Numbered from the stretch's first letter, positions 53,545-62,996 are shown. The stretch is 64,000 bases of DNA from Halalkalicoccus sp. CG83 (GCF_037081715.1 NZ_JAZDDH010000002.1:372001-436000); one strand, 5' to 3'. The notes: generated by a model from the letters alone, not told the origin. A program made the numbers and translations.

Positions 53545-54438
53545 TTACTCCTCGGCTTGCTCGTCCTCGGTCTCCTCCTGCTCGGATTCTTCGTCTTCGT
53601 CTTCCTCGTCCGCTCCGATCTCGTGTTCGACGGTCTCCGCGGCCTCCTCGACCTCACCCTCGACCTCCTCCGCTCGCTCGTCGAGCTCCTCGCCAGCGTC
53701 CTCGACCGTCGAGGCGGCTCGATCGGCCTCCTGCTCCGTCCGGTCGGTGGCCTCCCCGATGCGGTCGTCGAGTTCCTCGCTGGTCTCCACCGCGCTCTCG
53801 GCCTTCTCCTCGACCGCGTTCTGGGTTCGATCCGCCACCGACTTCGTGAGGTTCGTCACCGTGTCGGCGATCTCGACCACCGATCCGGCGACGTCGTCGG
53901 TCCGGCTGGTGGCCTCCGCTGCGGCCTCGTCGGTCCGTTCGGTGGTCGACTCCGCGACCTCGCGCGTCCCCGTCGCGGCCTCGTCCGCGAGCTGCTCGAC
54001 CGAGTTGGCCCGTCGGCTGAGGACGTAGCTGACTGCGGCGACCGCCCCCAGCAGAAGCACGATCGGCGAGAGGACGCTCCGTCCGTCGTCCGACTCCTCG
54101 GGTTCCTCGACCTCCTCGACCGCGGACTCCACCGGTTCCTCCGGCTCCGCGTCCTCGCGTTCGCTCCGCTTGCGGTCGGCCTTCGCGAACCGTGCTTTCG
54201 TCTCGCTCAACGAGTCGAACCCGTCGGACGATCGACGACCCCGGAGCCCGTACCCGATTCCGACGCCGACGCCGATCAGCGCCAGCGTGCCGAGCGATCC
54301 GCGACCTCCCGAGCTGCCCGATTCGGTCTCCGCCTCCTCGATCGCCTCCTTTATCACTTCCTTCAGCGGTTCGCGTGCGGACTGCGTGAGGACGTTTACG
54401 ATGCTCCGTTTCTGCTCCGACGATAGTCTATCGATCAT
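53545..54438 (-). CDS. Membrane protein with long apolipoprotein-like helical repeats
   Basis: The 297-residue protein starts MIDRLSSEQKRSIVNVLTQS and has two hydrophobic segments (LGTLALIGVGVGIGYGL near 48-64 and VLSPIVLLLGAVAAVSYVLS near 121-140). From about 143 it is an amphipathic helix of Glu, Ala, Thr, Asp and Arg in 11-residue-like repeats (ATGTREVAESTTERTDEAAA). The end is an acidic run DEEDEDEESEQEETEDEQAEE-like. The repeats resemble LEA or apolipoprotein helices. Function unknown. Confidence 0.75.
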   Translation of the reverse strand: MIDRLSSEQKRSIVNVLTQSAREPLKEVIKEAIEEAETESGSSGGRGSLGTLALIGVGVGIGYGLRGRRSSDGFDSLSETKARFAKADRKRSEREDAEPEEPVESAVEEVEEPEESDDGRSVLSPIVLLLGAVAAVSYVLSRRANSVEQLADEAATGTREVAESTTERTDEAAAEATSRTDDVAGSVVEIADTVTNLTKSVADRTQNAVEEKAESAVETSEELDDRIGEATDRTEQEADRAASTVEDAGEELDERAEEVEGEVEEAAETVEHEIGADEEDEDEESEQEETEDEQAEE

Positions 54439-54522
54439 TCTGGAAAGTCCCTCCTCTTCCCGTTCTCCTCGTCGGGACAAAAACCTGTTTTGAACGATAG
54501 CTGATACGAACTCGATGGCCGA

Positions 54523-54714
54523 TCAGGCGGTCTGGTACGCCCGGAAGCGCGCCCGGACGCCGACCTGACGGTCGGTCCGCTCGTCGAGGCGCTTTTCGAT
54601 GTCAGCGGTCACCCCGCCGGGCGGGTCGCCCTCGCCGGTATGGCTCGCGACTGCCGTTACGGTCTGATACTCGGAGGGGGTGAAGAAGCCGTTCCAGACA
54701 GATACGACCACCAT
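54523..54714 (-). pseudogene. Short frame resembling the C-terminus of DUF389 proteins
   Basis: The 63-residue frame begins MVVVSVWNGFFTPSEYQTVT and continues VASHTGEGDPPGGVTADIEK with RLDERTDRQVGVRARFRAYQ. It lines up end-to-end with the last 45 residues of the DUF389 protein encoded at 55891 (NVTITVGYENDPDQGALADA, then HERINDGIEQEVSVEVRFVE). The membrane part is missing. It could be a remnant of a second DUF389 gene, or a small protein in its own right. Confidence 0.45.
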
Positions 54715-54761
54715 CCCGGATCGATCGTCGACACGAGGCGGGCGGGCCGGCGACTTCCGGT

Positions 54762-55790
54762 CTACTGCTCCCAGTCGATGGCGGTCGTTCGCTCCGAACT
54801 GCGGAGGATGAACGGCCCCAGCGCGCCGGTCCGTTTCGAGATGGTCGCGATCCGGACCACGTAGGCGGCGAGCAGGAGAAAGGGCACGAGCGCGAGCGTC
54901 GTGCTGGTGCTCACGACCCAGACCATGTCGCTGACGCCGAGCGTCGTACCCGAGAACGCACTCGGATCGAGATACAGCACCGTCGCGATCGACGTCAGCA
55001 GCGCCGGTATCGCGACGTAGAGGATCGACCGCGTGAGGTTCACGAGCTCCCACTGGAAGTACAGCGACTTGAAGTGCTCGAGCGCCGGGCCGAACAGCGT
55101 CAGTATGTCGACCAGGTCGTCGAACGCCTCGAGGTCCTCGTCCTCGAGGCTGTCCTCGTGTTCGTTCCGGAGCCGTCGCACCGCGTAGATCTTCCAGGAG
55201 TAGTTGTAGTTCAGCCCCGAGCGCAACACGCCGAACTCCCCGAACTCCGCCGTCTCCAGCTGCTCGTAGATCTCCTCGGAGTTCTCCACGACGTTCTCGA
55301 CGAGCTTGTCGGTCCGATCGCGGAGTTCCTCGTCGTCGTTGTCAGCGACCGTCTCCCGAAGCGCCTCGGCCCGGTCCGCGCTGGTCTGGACGAGCGCCTG
55401 GAGGAACTGTGCGGGGTCGGGCGGGCCGATCGATTCGAACAGCAGTTCGACCTCGCGTCGAAACTCCATGGCCTCGTCCATCCAGGCGTGGTGATCGCCG
55501 AGCTGGCCGATCTCCTGGGAGAGAACGAGTTGATTGATGGACACGACGAGCGTGACGCCGGTGATGAGCGCGCCGATCAGCGCCTGGAACGCGGTCTCGA
55601 CCGGATCCGAGCGCTGCATCATCTCGTTCAGCGGCGGCGCCGCCGCTCCGAGGACGACCAGTACCGAGAACGTGAGGACCGAGAGCAGCCCCCCGATCAG
55701 CCACCGATTCGCATCGAGAAACAACCAGAGGGCGATCCGGCTCTCGTCGGTTCGCCCCCGCAGCGTATCGGTCGACGCCAGTCTGTCCAT
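54762..55790 (-). CDS. Uncharacterised four-helix membrane protein
   Basis: The 342-residue protein has two helices near the N-terminus (LIGGLLSVLTFSVLVVLGAA and LIGALITGVTLVVSINQLVL). A roughly 150-residue cytoplasmic helical domain rich in Glu follows (NSEEIYEQLETAEFGEFGVL). Two further helices (SILYVAIPALLTSIATVLYL and TLALVPFLLLAAYVVRIATI) end it. A haloarchaeal membrane family of unknown role is the best description. It lies between the DUF389 gene and its possible remnant on the same strand. Confidence 0.78.
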   Translation of the reverse strand: MDRLASTDTLRGRTDESRIALWLFLDANRWLIGGLLSVLTFSVLVVLGAAAPPLNEMMQRSDPVETAFQALIGALITGVTLVVSINQLVLSQEIGQLGDHHAWMDEAMEFRREVELLFESIGPPDPAQFLQALVQTSADRAEALRETVADNDDEELRDRTDKLVENVVENSEEIYEQLETAEFGEFGVLRSGLNYNYSWKIYAVRRLRNEHEDSLEDEDLEAFDDLVDILTLFGPALEHFKSLYFQWELVNLTRSILYVAIPALLTSIATVLYLDPSAFSGTTLGVSDMVWVVSTSTTLALVPFLLLAAYVVRIATISKRTGALGPFILRSSERTTAIDWEQ

Positions 55791-55890
55791 GAGCGACCTA
55801 CAGCACCCGCGCGGAAATGGATTGAGATCAGCCCCCGGATGCGACCGCCGCCCGCCTTCGAGGTGGCGATGGTCGACCCGGCGAGTCCGA

Positions 55891-57204
55891 CTATCGTCGC
55901 TCGATCTCGACGAACCGGACCTCGACCGATACCTCCTGCTCGATACCGTCGTTGATTCGCTCGTGGAGGGCGTCAGCGAGCGCCCCCTGGTCGGGGTCGT
56001 TCTCGTAGCCGACGGTGATCGTCACGTTCGTGATCTGCTGGTTGATGCCTACGATATTGCCCTGTTCGTACGTGACGTCCTCGCCGGTCGAGTACTCGAT
56101 CCCGAGCAGCGTGAACCGTTCGTGTTGGTCGAGTTCGGCCTCGACGTCGTTCTCGATCTCCTGCTGGACCGTCGAGGTCTGGTACGACGAGACGGTCACG
56201 GCGCCGAGAAACGCGGAGAGCAACAGCACCGCGGCGGTGAAGACGACGACGTTTCGAACCAACTTCTGGTGGACGTCGTCCGTCTCGAACCAGTTCTGTG
56301 GTCGGTAGCCGGTGTACCACAGCGTCAACACGCCGGCGAGGTTGACCGAGATCGTGTTGACGAGCACGAGCACCGTCGCGCCGACGGCCGGAAGCGGCTG
56401 CCACCACGCGATGGCGACGCCCGCCGCGGCCGCGGGCGGGATCAGCGCCGCGGCGATCATCACGCCCACGAGCGCCACCGAGATCCCCGTCGAGAGCGCG
56501 AGCACGCCCGCGACGCCCGCCCCCAGCGCGACCACGAGCAACAACAGGTCGGGGGTGAACCGCTCGGCGATCTCGTCGATCGACGCGAGCTCGATCCCGG
56601 GGGGGACGACGTACGTCGTCTTCAGGAGCCACGCGAAGATCGTCGCCCCGCCGATCGCGAGGACGAGTCCGATCGCCTGGTACTTGATCCCCTTGCGGAA
56701 CATGTCGTCGTCGTCCGTGATCGTCCCGACGCTGGCGGCGAGGGCGGGTCCGATCAGCGGCGCGATCACCATCGAGCCGACGACCACGGCCGGCGAGTCG
56801 AGCAGCAGTCCGGCGGTTGCGACGATCGCGCTGATCAGCGTCATCGTCACGTAAACGGGGAACGTCGGCGTCATCTCCTCGGCCTCGGTGTGGAGCTCCT
56901 GGCGGGAGATGCGCTCCTCGTCGGTGTCGTCGGTCGAGTACTCCTCCTCGAGGTCGTCGAACTGCCGAGAGACGACCGTCTGGGCGTCGACGACGACGGT
57001 GTAGGACTGGTCCTCGAGTCCGATCTCCTCGAGGTAATCGAGCACGGGTTCGACGGCGTTGTCGGGCAGCGGGAAGTAGACGACGGCGGTGTACTTCCGG
57101 CCGCTGGTCTCGTCGGTCACGACGTAGTCGATGCCCTTCTCGTCGAGTGCGTCGAGGACCGTTTCGCGCATGCCCGCGGGGATCGTGACTTGGACCAGAC
57201 GCAC
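55891..57204 (-). CDS. TIGR00341/DUF389 membrane protein
   Basis: The 437-residue protein starts VRLVQVTIPAGMRETVLDAL (GTG at 57204, the canonical family start). It has an N-terminal ferredoxin-like domain, a linker, about six membrane helices with the DUF389 core SPAVVVGSMVIAPLIGPALA and PVYVTMTLISAIVATAGLLL, and a C-terminal soluble domain ending VRFVEIERR. The family is found in many Archaea and Bacteria; transport or a sensor role is suspected but not shown. The frame is open 40 codons upstream. Confidence 0.9.
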   Translation of the reverse strand: MRLVQVTIPAGMRETVLDALDEKGIDYVVTDETSGRKYTAVVYFPLPDNAVEPVLDYLEEIGLEDQSYTVVVDAQTVVSRQFDDLEEEYSTDDTDEERISRQELHTEAEEMTPTFPVYVTMTLISAIVATAGLLLDSPAVVVGSMVIAPLIGPALAASVGTITDDDDMFRKGIKYQAIGLVLAIGGATIFAWLLKTTYVVPPGIELASIDEIAERFTPDLLLLVVALGAGVAGVLALSTGISVALVGVMIAAALIPPAAAAGVAIAWWQPLPAVGATVLVLVNTISVNLAGVLTLWYTGYRPQNWFETDDVHQKLVRNVVVFTAAVLLLSAFLGAVTVSSYQTSTVQQEIENDVEAELDQHERFTLLGIEYSTGEDVTYEQGNIVGINQQITNVTITVGYENDPDQGALADALHERINDGIEQEVSVEVRFVEIERR

Positions 57205-57362
57205 ACGCCGACTAACGGGGGTACCCGCAAATAACCCTCGGAACGGCCGTGGCCGGTCGGTTCCTCGCGACCGTCGATCCTCGGATCCTCTCGACCCGTT
57301 CGCCGAGTTCGGATCCGTCGCCACAGCAGGCAGTATAAATCCCTCGGCGGGCTACCACGACC

Positions 57363-57983
57363 ATGTTCGAGGGACGTCCCGATCGGGACGCGGAGATCGC
57401 CTTCGTCGGCCGGTCGAACGTCGGGAAGTCGACGCTGATGCGCGAGTTCACCGGCCACCGCTTCGACACGGGCGGGAAGCCGGGCGTGACCCGCTCGCCG
57501 AACCACTACGACTGGGCGGGCGAGGACTTCACGTTCACCGACCTGCCCGGCTTCGGGTTCATGGAGGGCGTCGAGGAGGAGGTCCGCGAGCGGATCAAGA
57601 CCGACGTCGTCCGCTACATCGAGGAACACGCCGAAGAGATCCTCGTGGGCGTGCTCGTCGTCGACGGCAAGGCCGCCGTCGATATCATTGACCGCCACGA
57701 GGAGCGGGGCAACGTCCCCCACGACGTCGAGATGTTCCACTTCCTGCGCGAGGTCGGCATCCCGACGGTCGTGGCGGTGAACAAGATGGACAAGGTCGAC
57801 GATTCCGACGAACGTCTCGACGCCCTCTGTGAACGCCTCGGGCTCTCGCCGCCCTGGCAACAGTGGCAGGACACGATCGCGCCGATCTCGGCCAAACGGG
57901 GACGGATCGACCCGCTCCGAGAGGCGCTTCGGACCCACCTCCACGAGCAGGGTCGCGACGACCTACTCGGGTTCGTGGTCTGA
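57363..57983 (+). CDS. engB: EngB-type GTP-binding protein
   Basis: The 206-residue GTPase has G1 [17 protein letters not shown] (about 13-29), G2 with GVTRSP, G3 [12 protein letters not shown]4 [11 protein letters not shown] and G5 ISAKRGR. In bacteria EngB/YihA helps assemble the large ribosomal subunit. The divergent neighbour is the DUF389 gene; the starts are 159 bases apart. The downstream gene at 58119 is on the same strand, 135 bases away. Confidence 0.94.
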   Translation: MFEGRPDRDAEIAFVGRSNVGKSTLMREFTGHRFDTGGKPGVTRSPNHYDWAGEDFTFTDLPGFGFMEGVEEEVRERIKTDVVRYIEEHAEEILVGVLVVDGKAAVDIIDRHEERGNVPHDVEMFHFLREVGIPTVVAVNKMDKVDDSDERLDALCERLGLSPPWQQWQDTIAPISAKRGRIDPLREALRTHLHEQGRDDLLGFVV

Positions 57984-58118
57984 GCGTTCTTCGATATCGC
58001 TTGCGAAAGCAGGCCCAACCGATTTGCCCGACTCGACCGATCCCCCGTACGACAGCCCGTCGCCGGCCACGACGTGAGTCGGCCGAGCGGCGGGCCGACC
58101 AACCGAGGTCGTTCTACC

Positions 58119-58436
58119 ATGGCTACGGAAACCTACACGCTCCGAATCGAGGAAGCGGACGGTGCCGAGGGAATCAGCGTCGATCTCTACAACGCGGACG
58201 GCACGATCGACGAGTCGACCTGGATCGACTACGACGACCACGGGCTGGCGGTCTCCCGCGAGGGCGACGCGCCGCCCGCCGCCGAACGCGAGGTGACCAC
58301 CGACGCGATGCGACTCGATCTGCAGATCGAACGCGTCGACGCCGCCTTCGAGGTTCGTCTGCTCGGCGATACTGGAACGCTCGAGACCCAGCGGATCGAG
58401 GACCAGGAGTGGGGCCTCGAACGGGCCGGCGCGTAG
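58119..58436 (+). CDS. Small acidic haloarchaeal protein
   Basis: The 105-residue protein begins MATETYTLRIEEADGAEGIS and alternates beta strands with acidic loops (VDLYNADGTIDESTWIDYDD, then REVTTDAMRLDLQIERVDAA). No motif or membrane segment is seen and I recognise no family. It follows engB and is convergent with the D-2-hydroxyacid dehydrogenase gene. Confidence 0.68.
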   Translation: MATETYTLRIEEADGAEGISVDLYNADGTIDESTWIDYDDHGLAVSREGDAPPAAEREVTTDAMRLDLQIERVDAAFEVRLLGDTGTLETQRIEDQEWGLERAGA

Positions 58437-58555
58437 TCGGATCGCGGCAGCGGTATCCGACGCCCCGACCGGGACGTTCCGCGCCGTTCACGAACGCGGC
58501 TCGAGTCGCCGAGCCTCGTCCCGTGGCGGGACCGTCGCTCCCGACACCCGTTCGG

Positions 58556-59485
58556 TCAGACGACCCGGTTTCGGAGCTCCTCGCCCGCGGCGATCCGGGA
58601 GACGTTCCCCTCGACGAGCGCGGCGATGTCGCGGTAGTAGTCGCGGGTGTAGGCCGCGGCGTGGGGCGTGACGATCACCTCCTCGAACTCCCACAGCGGC
58701 GAGTCCTCGGGGAGGGGTTCGTCCTCGAAGACGTCGAGCGCCGCGCCCCGGATCTCCTCCGTCTCGATGGCGTCGATCAGCGCGCGTTCGTCGACGATGG
58801 GGCCGCGCGCGACGTTGATCAGGTAGGCGTCCTCGCGCATCGCCTCGAACTCATCGCGTCCGATCAGTCCCTCCGTCTCGTCGGTCAGCGGCGTCGCCAC
58901 CGCGACGAACCGGGCGTCGCCGATCGCCTCGTGGAGTTCATCGCTCGGAGCGACCCGCTCGACGCCTTCGACCGGCTCGCCGCTCCGCCGGACGCCGGTG
59001 ACGCTCACATCGAGCGCGCCGGCACGCTCCGCGATCCCCCTCCCTAACGTCCCGAGGCCGACCACGCACAGCGACTCGCCGTCGAGGGTGAACGGAACGT
59101 CCCACGCCGGCCGCTTCCACCGTTTCTCGGTCCCCTGTCGGACGTACTGGTGGAGCCGGCGCGCGAGCATCAGCATGTAGCCGACGGCGGTCTCGCCGAC
59201 GCTCTCGCCGTGGATGCCGGTGCTGTTCGTCAGACGAGTACCGGCGGCCTCGAACTCCTCGAGGGGGAAGCGGTCGTAGCCGGCCTGGATCGAGTGGACC
59301 CACTCGAGGCCGACGAACGCCTCGCGGTGGGCGAACGTGACGACCGCGTCGCAGGCGGTGATCGCCTCGGGGTCGTCGCCCACCACGACGACCTCCGGTG
59401 CCTCGGTCTCCAACGCTTCACGTAGCCGTTCCGGCGGGAACACCGCCGCCACCGAGTCGTGAATCCCCAATCGCGAGAGCTCCAT
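58556..59485 (-). CDS. D-2-hydroxyacid dehydrogenase
   Basis: The 309-residue protein has the D-isomer-specific dehydrogenase layout. A lid-forming catalytic domain is split around a Rossmann domain, with GLGTLGRGIAERAGALDVSV (GxGxxG, about 168-187). Arg and Glu of the catalytic set lie in INVARGPIVDERALIDAIET and DVFEDEPLPEDSPLWEFEEV, and the His is in VIVTPHAAAY. It reduces 2-keto acids to D-2-hydroxy acids with NAD(P)H. A D-hydroxyacid dehydrogenase of this type is known in Haloferax. ATG 59485 is preferred over 59515. Confidence 0.92.
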   Translation of the reverse strand: MELSRLGIHDSVAAVFPPERLREALETEAPEVVVVGDDPEAITACDAVVTFAHREAFVGLEWVHSIQAGYDRFPLEEFEAAGTRLTNSTGIHGESVGETAVGYMLMLARRLHQYVRQGTEKRWKRPAWDVPFTLDGESLCVVGLGTLGRGIAERAGALDVSVTGVRRSGEPVEGVERVAPSDELHEAIGDARFVAVATPLTDETEGLIGRDEFEAMREDAYLINVARGPIVDERALIDAIETEEIRGAALDVFEDEPLPEDSPLWEFEEVIVTPHAAAYTRDYYRDIAALVEGNVSRIAAGEELRNRVV

Positions 59486-59856
59486 GGTGGAGCCATCGCC
59501 AAGCGAGCGATTCAATCTTGCGCTGACCTCGCCGGCCGCCGCCGAGGCATCGACCGCCGTCGCTCGGCGGTGTACCGACCCGCTCGACTTCGGTCCTCCG
59601 GAAGCGCCTCCTCGGCCCCTCGAACGAGAGGACCGACGCGACGTACGCCGTCATGACGTTCGATACCCGAACGAGCCGGTTTCGGTCCGTCACGAAGCCG
59701 TCGCTGGTCGAGTCGGAGAGGTGTGGCTCGGTGTAACCGCTTCATCACAAGGGGCTCAGCGGGGGTAACTGCTCGTCATGGCCACTAACGACCGGTAGGC
59801 GGGTCGGCCGCAAAAAGGTCACGTTGCGGTGCCGGTCGGAAACGCTTCGTCTCGGC
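59486..59856. other. Intergenic region without a supported gene
   Basis: The frames crossing this stretch are short and Arg/Pro-rich. No RNA-like structure is evident by eye. The dehydrogenase promoter should lie just to the right of 59485. Confidence 0.5.
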
Positions 59857-60261
59857 TTACCGTCCGAGCGCCCGACGGAGGAACGCCACTGCGGCGCCGA
59901 GCATGGCGACGTTCTTGATGAAGTGGTTCTGTTCGTTCTGTCTCTCCGGGCCGTCCGCCTCCCAGAAGTCGTGCATCGACGGGGTGATCGCGGCGAGGAA
60001 CGTCGCGACGGCGCCCGACGCCAGCGCCGGCATCCGCCAGAGGACGATACCGATACTGCCGAAGGCGAGCATCCCGCTCGAGAACGGTACCAGCCGGTCG
60101 GCGTACGGAACGCCCTTCGACTCGGCGTAGCCGATCTGTGCGTCCACGTTCCTGAAGGCGTTGATCGCCGAGAACCCGAGCATTCCACCGAACAGGAGCC
60201 GTCCGACCAGCGACGGCGGGTCGCGTCGGGTCGCGGCCTCGTTCTCTCGTGACTCGTTCAT
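59857..60261 (-). CDS. DoxX-family membrane protein
   Basis: The 134-residue protein has about four membrane segments. It has the DoxX/SURF4-like pattern SLVGRLLFGGMLGFSAINAF near 18-37, YADRLVPFSSGMLAFGSIGI near 53-72, ASGAVATFLAAITPSMHDFW with a conserved His-Asp-Phe-Trp, and QNHFIKNVAMLGAAVAFLRR. DoxX-like proteins are redox-linked membrane proteins of uncertain role. It stands alone between two minus-strand genes. Confidence 0.85.
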   Translation of the reverse strand: MNESRENEAATRRDPPSLVGRLLFGGMLGFSAINAFRNVDAQIGYAESKGVPYADRLVPFSSGMLAFGSIGIVLWRMPALASGAVATFLAAITPSMHDFWEADGPERQNEQNHFIKNVAMLGAAVAFLRRALGR

Positions 60262-60330
60262 GCAGTCGTTCAGTCGTTCGGGAGGCAGATAGACCGTTCG
60301 CTTGCCCTCGTATCGTCCTCTTTCGCAGCC

Positions 60331-61596
60331 TCAGTACTCGGGGGGACCGCGCTCGCGCCAGCACGCCAGCCGCTCGTGTTCGGCGGCACGCTCGGCGACC
60401 GCCTCACGATCGAGCACTCCCTCCTCGGTGATCACGCCAGCGACGAGGTCGGCGGGCGTCCGGTCGAACAGCGGGCAGTCGACGGAGACCGAGGCGTCGC
60501 CCCCGTAGATCGCCTCCCTCTCGATCCGTTCGAGCGTCGATCCCTCCGCCGTCGGCGCGACCTTGTCGGCGGCCGCGACGGCGTACATCGGGACCCCCTC
60601 GTGGGCGGCCGCGGCCGCCGTCGTTCGGGTGCCGACCTTGTTGATCACGCTCCCGTCGGCGAGCACCGTGTCCGCACCGACCAGGACGCAGTCGACGCCC
60701 TCGACGACGTGTGCCGCCGCCGCGTCGAGCGTGAGCGTGGCGTCGATCCCCGCCCGCACGAGCCGCTCCGCGACGCCGACGCCCTCGCGTGCGGGTCGCG
60801 ACTCGAGGACGACGACCCGCCCGGGAGCGGCCTCGAGCAGCGCGTCCTCGACCGTCCCCGAACGCGAGAGCGTCAGGACGCCGTCGCTCCCCTCGACCAC
60901 GTCGGTCGCCCGTTCGGCGGCCCGGTCGTCGGCACGGACGGCGCGCTCGATTCCCTTCCTGGCGCTTCGCTCGATCGCGTCCGCCGTTCGCCCGTCGACC
61001 TCGGTCATCGTTCGATCGACCCGGTTTCCGAGCGCGGCCATGCCGGGCCGGGCATCGAGCAGGTCGCGTGCCAGCACCGCGAGTTCCTCCCATCCCTCCG
61101 CGCCGTCCCCGTCGTCCGCCAGCGCACTGGCCCGATCGCGGAGCACCTCGAGTGCTCGGATGGAGACGTACGCCGAGCCGTGGAGCGCGTCCTCGCGAAC
61201 GCTCTCGACCGTCGGCGCGATCGCCTCGTACGCCTTCCAGAGCGACGGCACCGTCTCCCGGCGACGGATCTCGGTCGGATGCACCCACTCGACGTGCTCG
61301 AACTCCCGGTTCGACGTCGCCTCGCCCGGCCCGCAGTCGAAGAGGTACGGATGGACGACCCACGTTCGCTCGCCGTCGACGACCTCGAGGGGGTCGCCCG
61401 CGCGGACGAACGAGACCGCTTCGAGCAGCCTTACCTCCTCGTCGATCTCGCGACGAGCGGCGGCGTCCGGATCCCCCTCGGCGTATCCCGAAACCGCGCC
61501 CCACTGTCCTCGATACGTACCGACGGCCTCGCTCCGCCGTCCGAGGAGTACCCGTCCCTCACGCCGGAGGAAGCAGGTGACGACGTCCGCGCTCAT
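60331..61596 (-). CDS. Nudix - eIF2B/R15P-isomerase-like fusion protein
   Basis: The 421-residue protein fuses an N-terminal Nudix domain to a C-terminal eIF2B-alpha/R15P-isomerase domain. The Nudix box is incomplete: GYAEGDPDAAARREIDEEVR (about 37-56) keeps the REIDEEV core but lacks the leading Glu and the late Gly. The second domain has CVLVGADTVLADGSVINKVG (about 308-327) and VDCPLFDRTPADLVAGVITE. Haloarchaeal homologs take part in the pentose bisphosphate pathway, converting ribose-1,5-bisphosphate to ribulose-1,5-bisphosphate; this assignment is by family. ATG at 61596 fits the Nudix start. Confidence 0.82.
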   Translation of the reverse strand: MSADVVTCFLRREGRVLLGRRSEAVGTYRGQWGAVSGYAEGDPDAAARREIDEEVRLLEAVSFVRAGDPLEVVDGERTWVVHPYLFDCGPGEATSNREFEHVEWVHPTEIRRRETVPSLWKAYEAIAPTVESVREDALHGSAYVSIRALEVLRDRASALADDGDGAEGWEELAVLARDLLDARPGMAALGNRVDRTMTEVDGRTADAIERSARKGIERAVRADDRAAERATDVVEGSDGVLTLSRSGTVEDALLEAAPGRVVVLESRPAREGVGVAERLVRAGIDATLTLDAAAAHVVEGVDCVLVGADTVLADGSVINKVGTRTTAAAAAHEGVPMYAVAAADKVAPTAEGSTLERIEREAIYGGDASVSVDCPLFDRTPADLVAGVITEEGVLDREAVAERAAEHERLACWRERGPPEY

Positions 61597-61664
61597 CGAC
61601 CGTACTCCGAGCCGGATCGGCTTCAACCTCCGGCTGCTCCTTTCTCGATTTAATTGGTAAGAAA

Positions 61665-61670
61665 TTATAT
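61665..61670 (+). promoter_or_regulatory. TATA box of the deacetylase lipoprotein gene
   Basis: ttatat in the AT-rich stretch 61649-61672 is centred about 28 bases before the ATG at 61695, so a leaderless transcript is likely. The same region separates this gene from the divergent Nudix fusion gene. Confidence 0.5.
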
Positions 61671-61694
61671 GTATACGGGAGTACGTATCATCTG

Positions 61695-62996
61695 ATGGAT
61701 ATGAAATCGCCACAGAACCGCCGTCGATTCCTCGCCGCGCTGGGAGTCGGCACTGCGACGCTCGCGGGCTGCATGGACGTGATCGGCTCCACCGATCCAG
61801 ACGCGGACGACGAGGACGAGGGGACGAACGGCAACGAGACCGGCGGCGAGGACGAGAACAAGAGCGGGAGCGGGAACCGCGAGATCGTCGCACCCGCCAT
61901 CGAGGCGGGCGATCTGGTCGACGACTTCGAGGCGATCGAGTGGAACCCGATGCACGACCACACGACCGTCTCGAGCGACGAGGAAGCGCTCGTCGGCGAG
62001 AGCTCGATGCTGGTCGAGTCCGAGAACGAGGACGCCGCCGGCGCGTTCCGAGTGTTCTCGGAGGGACAGGACTTCTCGGGGAAGGACCTCTCCTTCGCCG
62101 TTCGGGTCGAGTCGCCCCTGCCGGCACGGGTGGTCCTCGACGTCCGCGCACCTGGGGCGAGCGACCGGCTCGTGAGCGCCCGGTCGATTCCGGGGGAGTT
62201 CGACGGTTGGCTTCGGGTCGAGGGCGGCTACACCGGGAAGCGCGGCGAACCCAACCTTGGGAACGTCCAGGAGATACGGATCCACGTCGAGCCGCGCGGC
62301 GACGCCGAGGGGCCGATCCGCTTCCGGATCGACGACCTCCGGGTGACGGAACGGTCGGACCAGGGTAAGGTGATCCTCACGTTCGACGACGCCGTCGAGA
62401 GCCAGTACACCACCGCGCGGCCGATGCTCGAGGAGCGCGGCTGGCCGGGCGTCGCCGCGATCATCCCGGGCTCGCTGAACCAGCCCGGTCGGCTCAACAT
62501 CGACCAGTGTCGCCAGCTCCGCGACGCCGGCTGGGACGTCTCGGCACACCCCCACACGGCGCTGCCCGAGATGGACCCCGACGAGCGCGTCGATTACCTC
62601 CAGAACGCCCACGACTACATCGCGAACCGCATCTCCGAGGACGGCGCGCGCCACTACTTCGCGCCCTACAACCGGATGGACGCCGACTCCATCGCTGACG
62701 TCCGCGAGGTGTTCGAGACGTCGTTCATCTTCGGCGGCCAGCCCAACGTCGCCCCGCCGCTCGACGGCCACATGCTCCCCCGGGTCAATGGCCACGACGC
62801 CGGCTCGATCGCTTCGATGCTCGATCTCGCCGCCGAATACGGTCAGGTCCTCACGCTGATGGTCCACGGCGTCGGCGATACCGAGAGCGAGGACAGCCGT
62901 AACGACGTGACCGAGGAGGACTTCGAGGCCGTCCTCGACGCCATCGAGTCCCGCGATCTGGAGGTCACTACCGTCTCCGGCCTGATCGACGACTGA
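61695..62996 (+). CDS. Polysaccharide deacetylase-family lipoprotein
   Basis: The 433-residue protein has a twin-arginine lipoprotein signal: QNRRRFLAALGVGTATLAGC, with lipobox Cys near 26. A Glu/Asp/Asn-rich linker (about 33-63) leads into a carbohydrate-binding-like beta domain. A NodB-type deacetylase domain follows with ILTFDDAVESQYTTARPMLE (about 225-244), DVSAHPHTALPEM near 282-294 and HYFAPYNRMDADSI. The motif-1 Asp pair is present, and His residues at the second motif. It is exported and anchored outside. Substrate unknown. Confidence 0.88.
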   Translation: MDMKSPQNRRRFLAALGVGTATLAGCMDVIGSTDPDADDEDEGTNGNETGGEDENKSGSGNREIVAPAIEAGDLVDDFEAIEWNPMHDHTTVSSDEEALVGESSMLVESENEDAAGAFRVFSEGQDFSGKDLSFAVRVESPLPARVVLDVRAPGASDRLVSARSIPGEFDGWLRVEGGYTGKRGEPNLGNVQEIRIHVEPRGDAEGPIRFRIDDLRVTERSDQGKVILTFDDAVESQYTTARPMLEERGWPGVAAIIPGSLNQPGRLNIDQCRQLRDAGWDVSAHPHTALPEMDPDERVDYLQNAHDYIANRISEDGARHYFAPYNRMDADSIADVREVFETSFIFGGQPNVAPPLDGHMLPRVNGHDAGSIASMLDLAAEYGQVLTLMVHGVGDTESEDSRNDVTEEDFEAVLDAIESRDLEVTTVSGLIDD

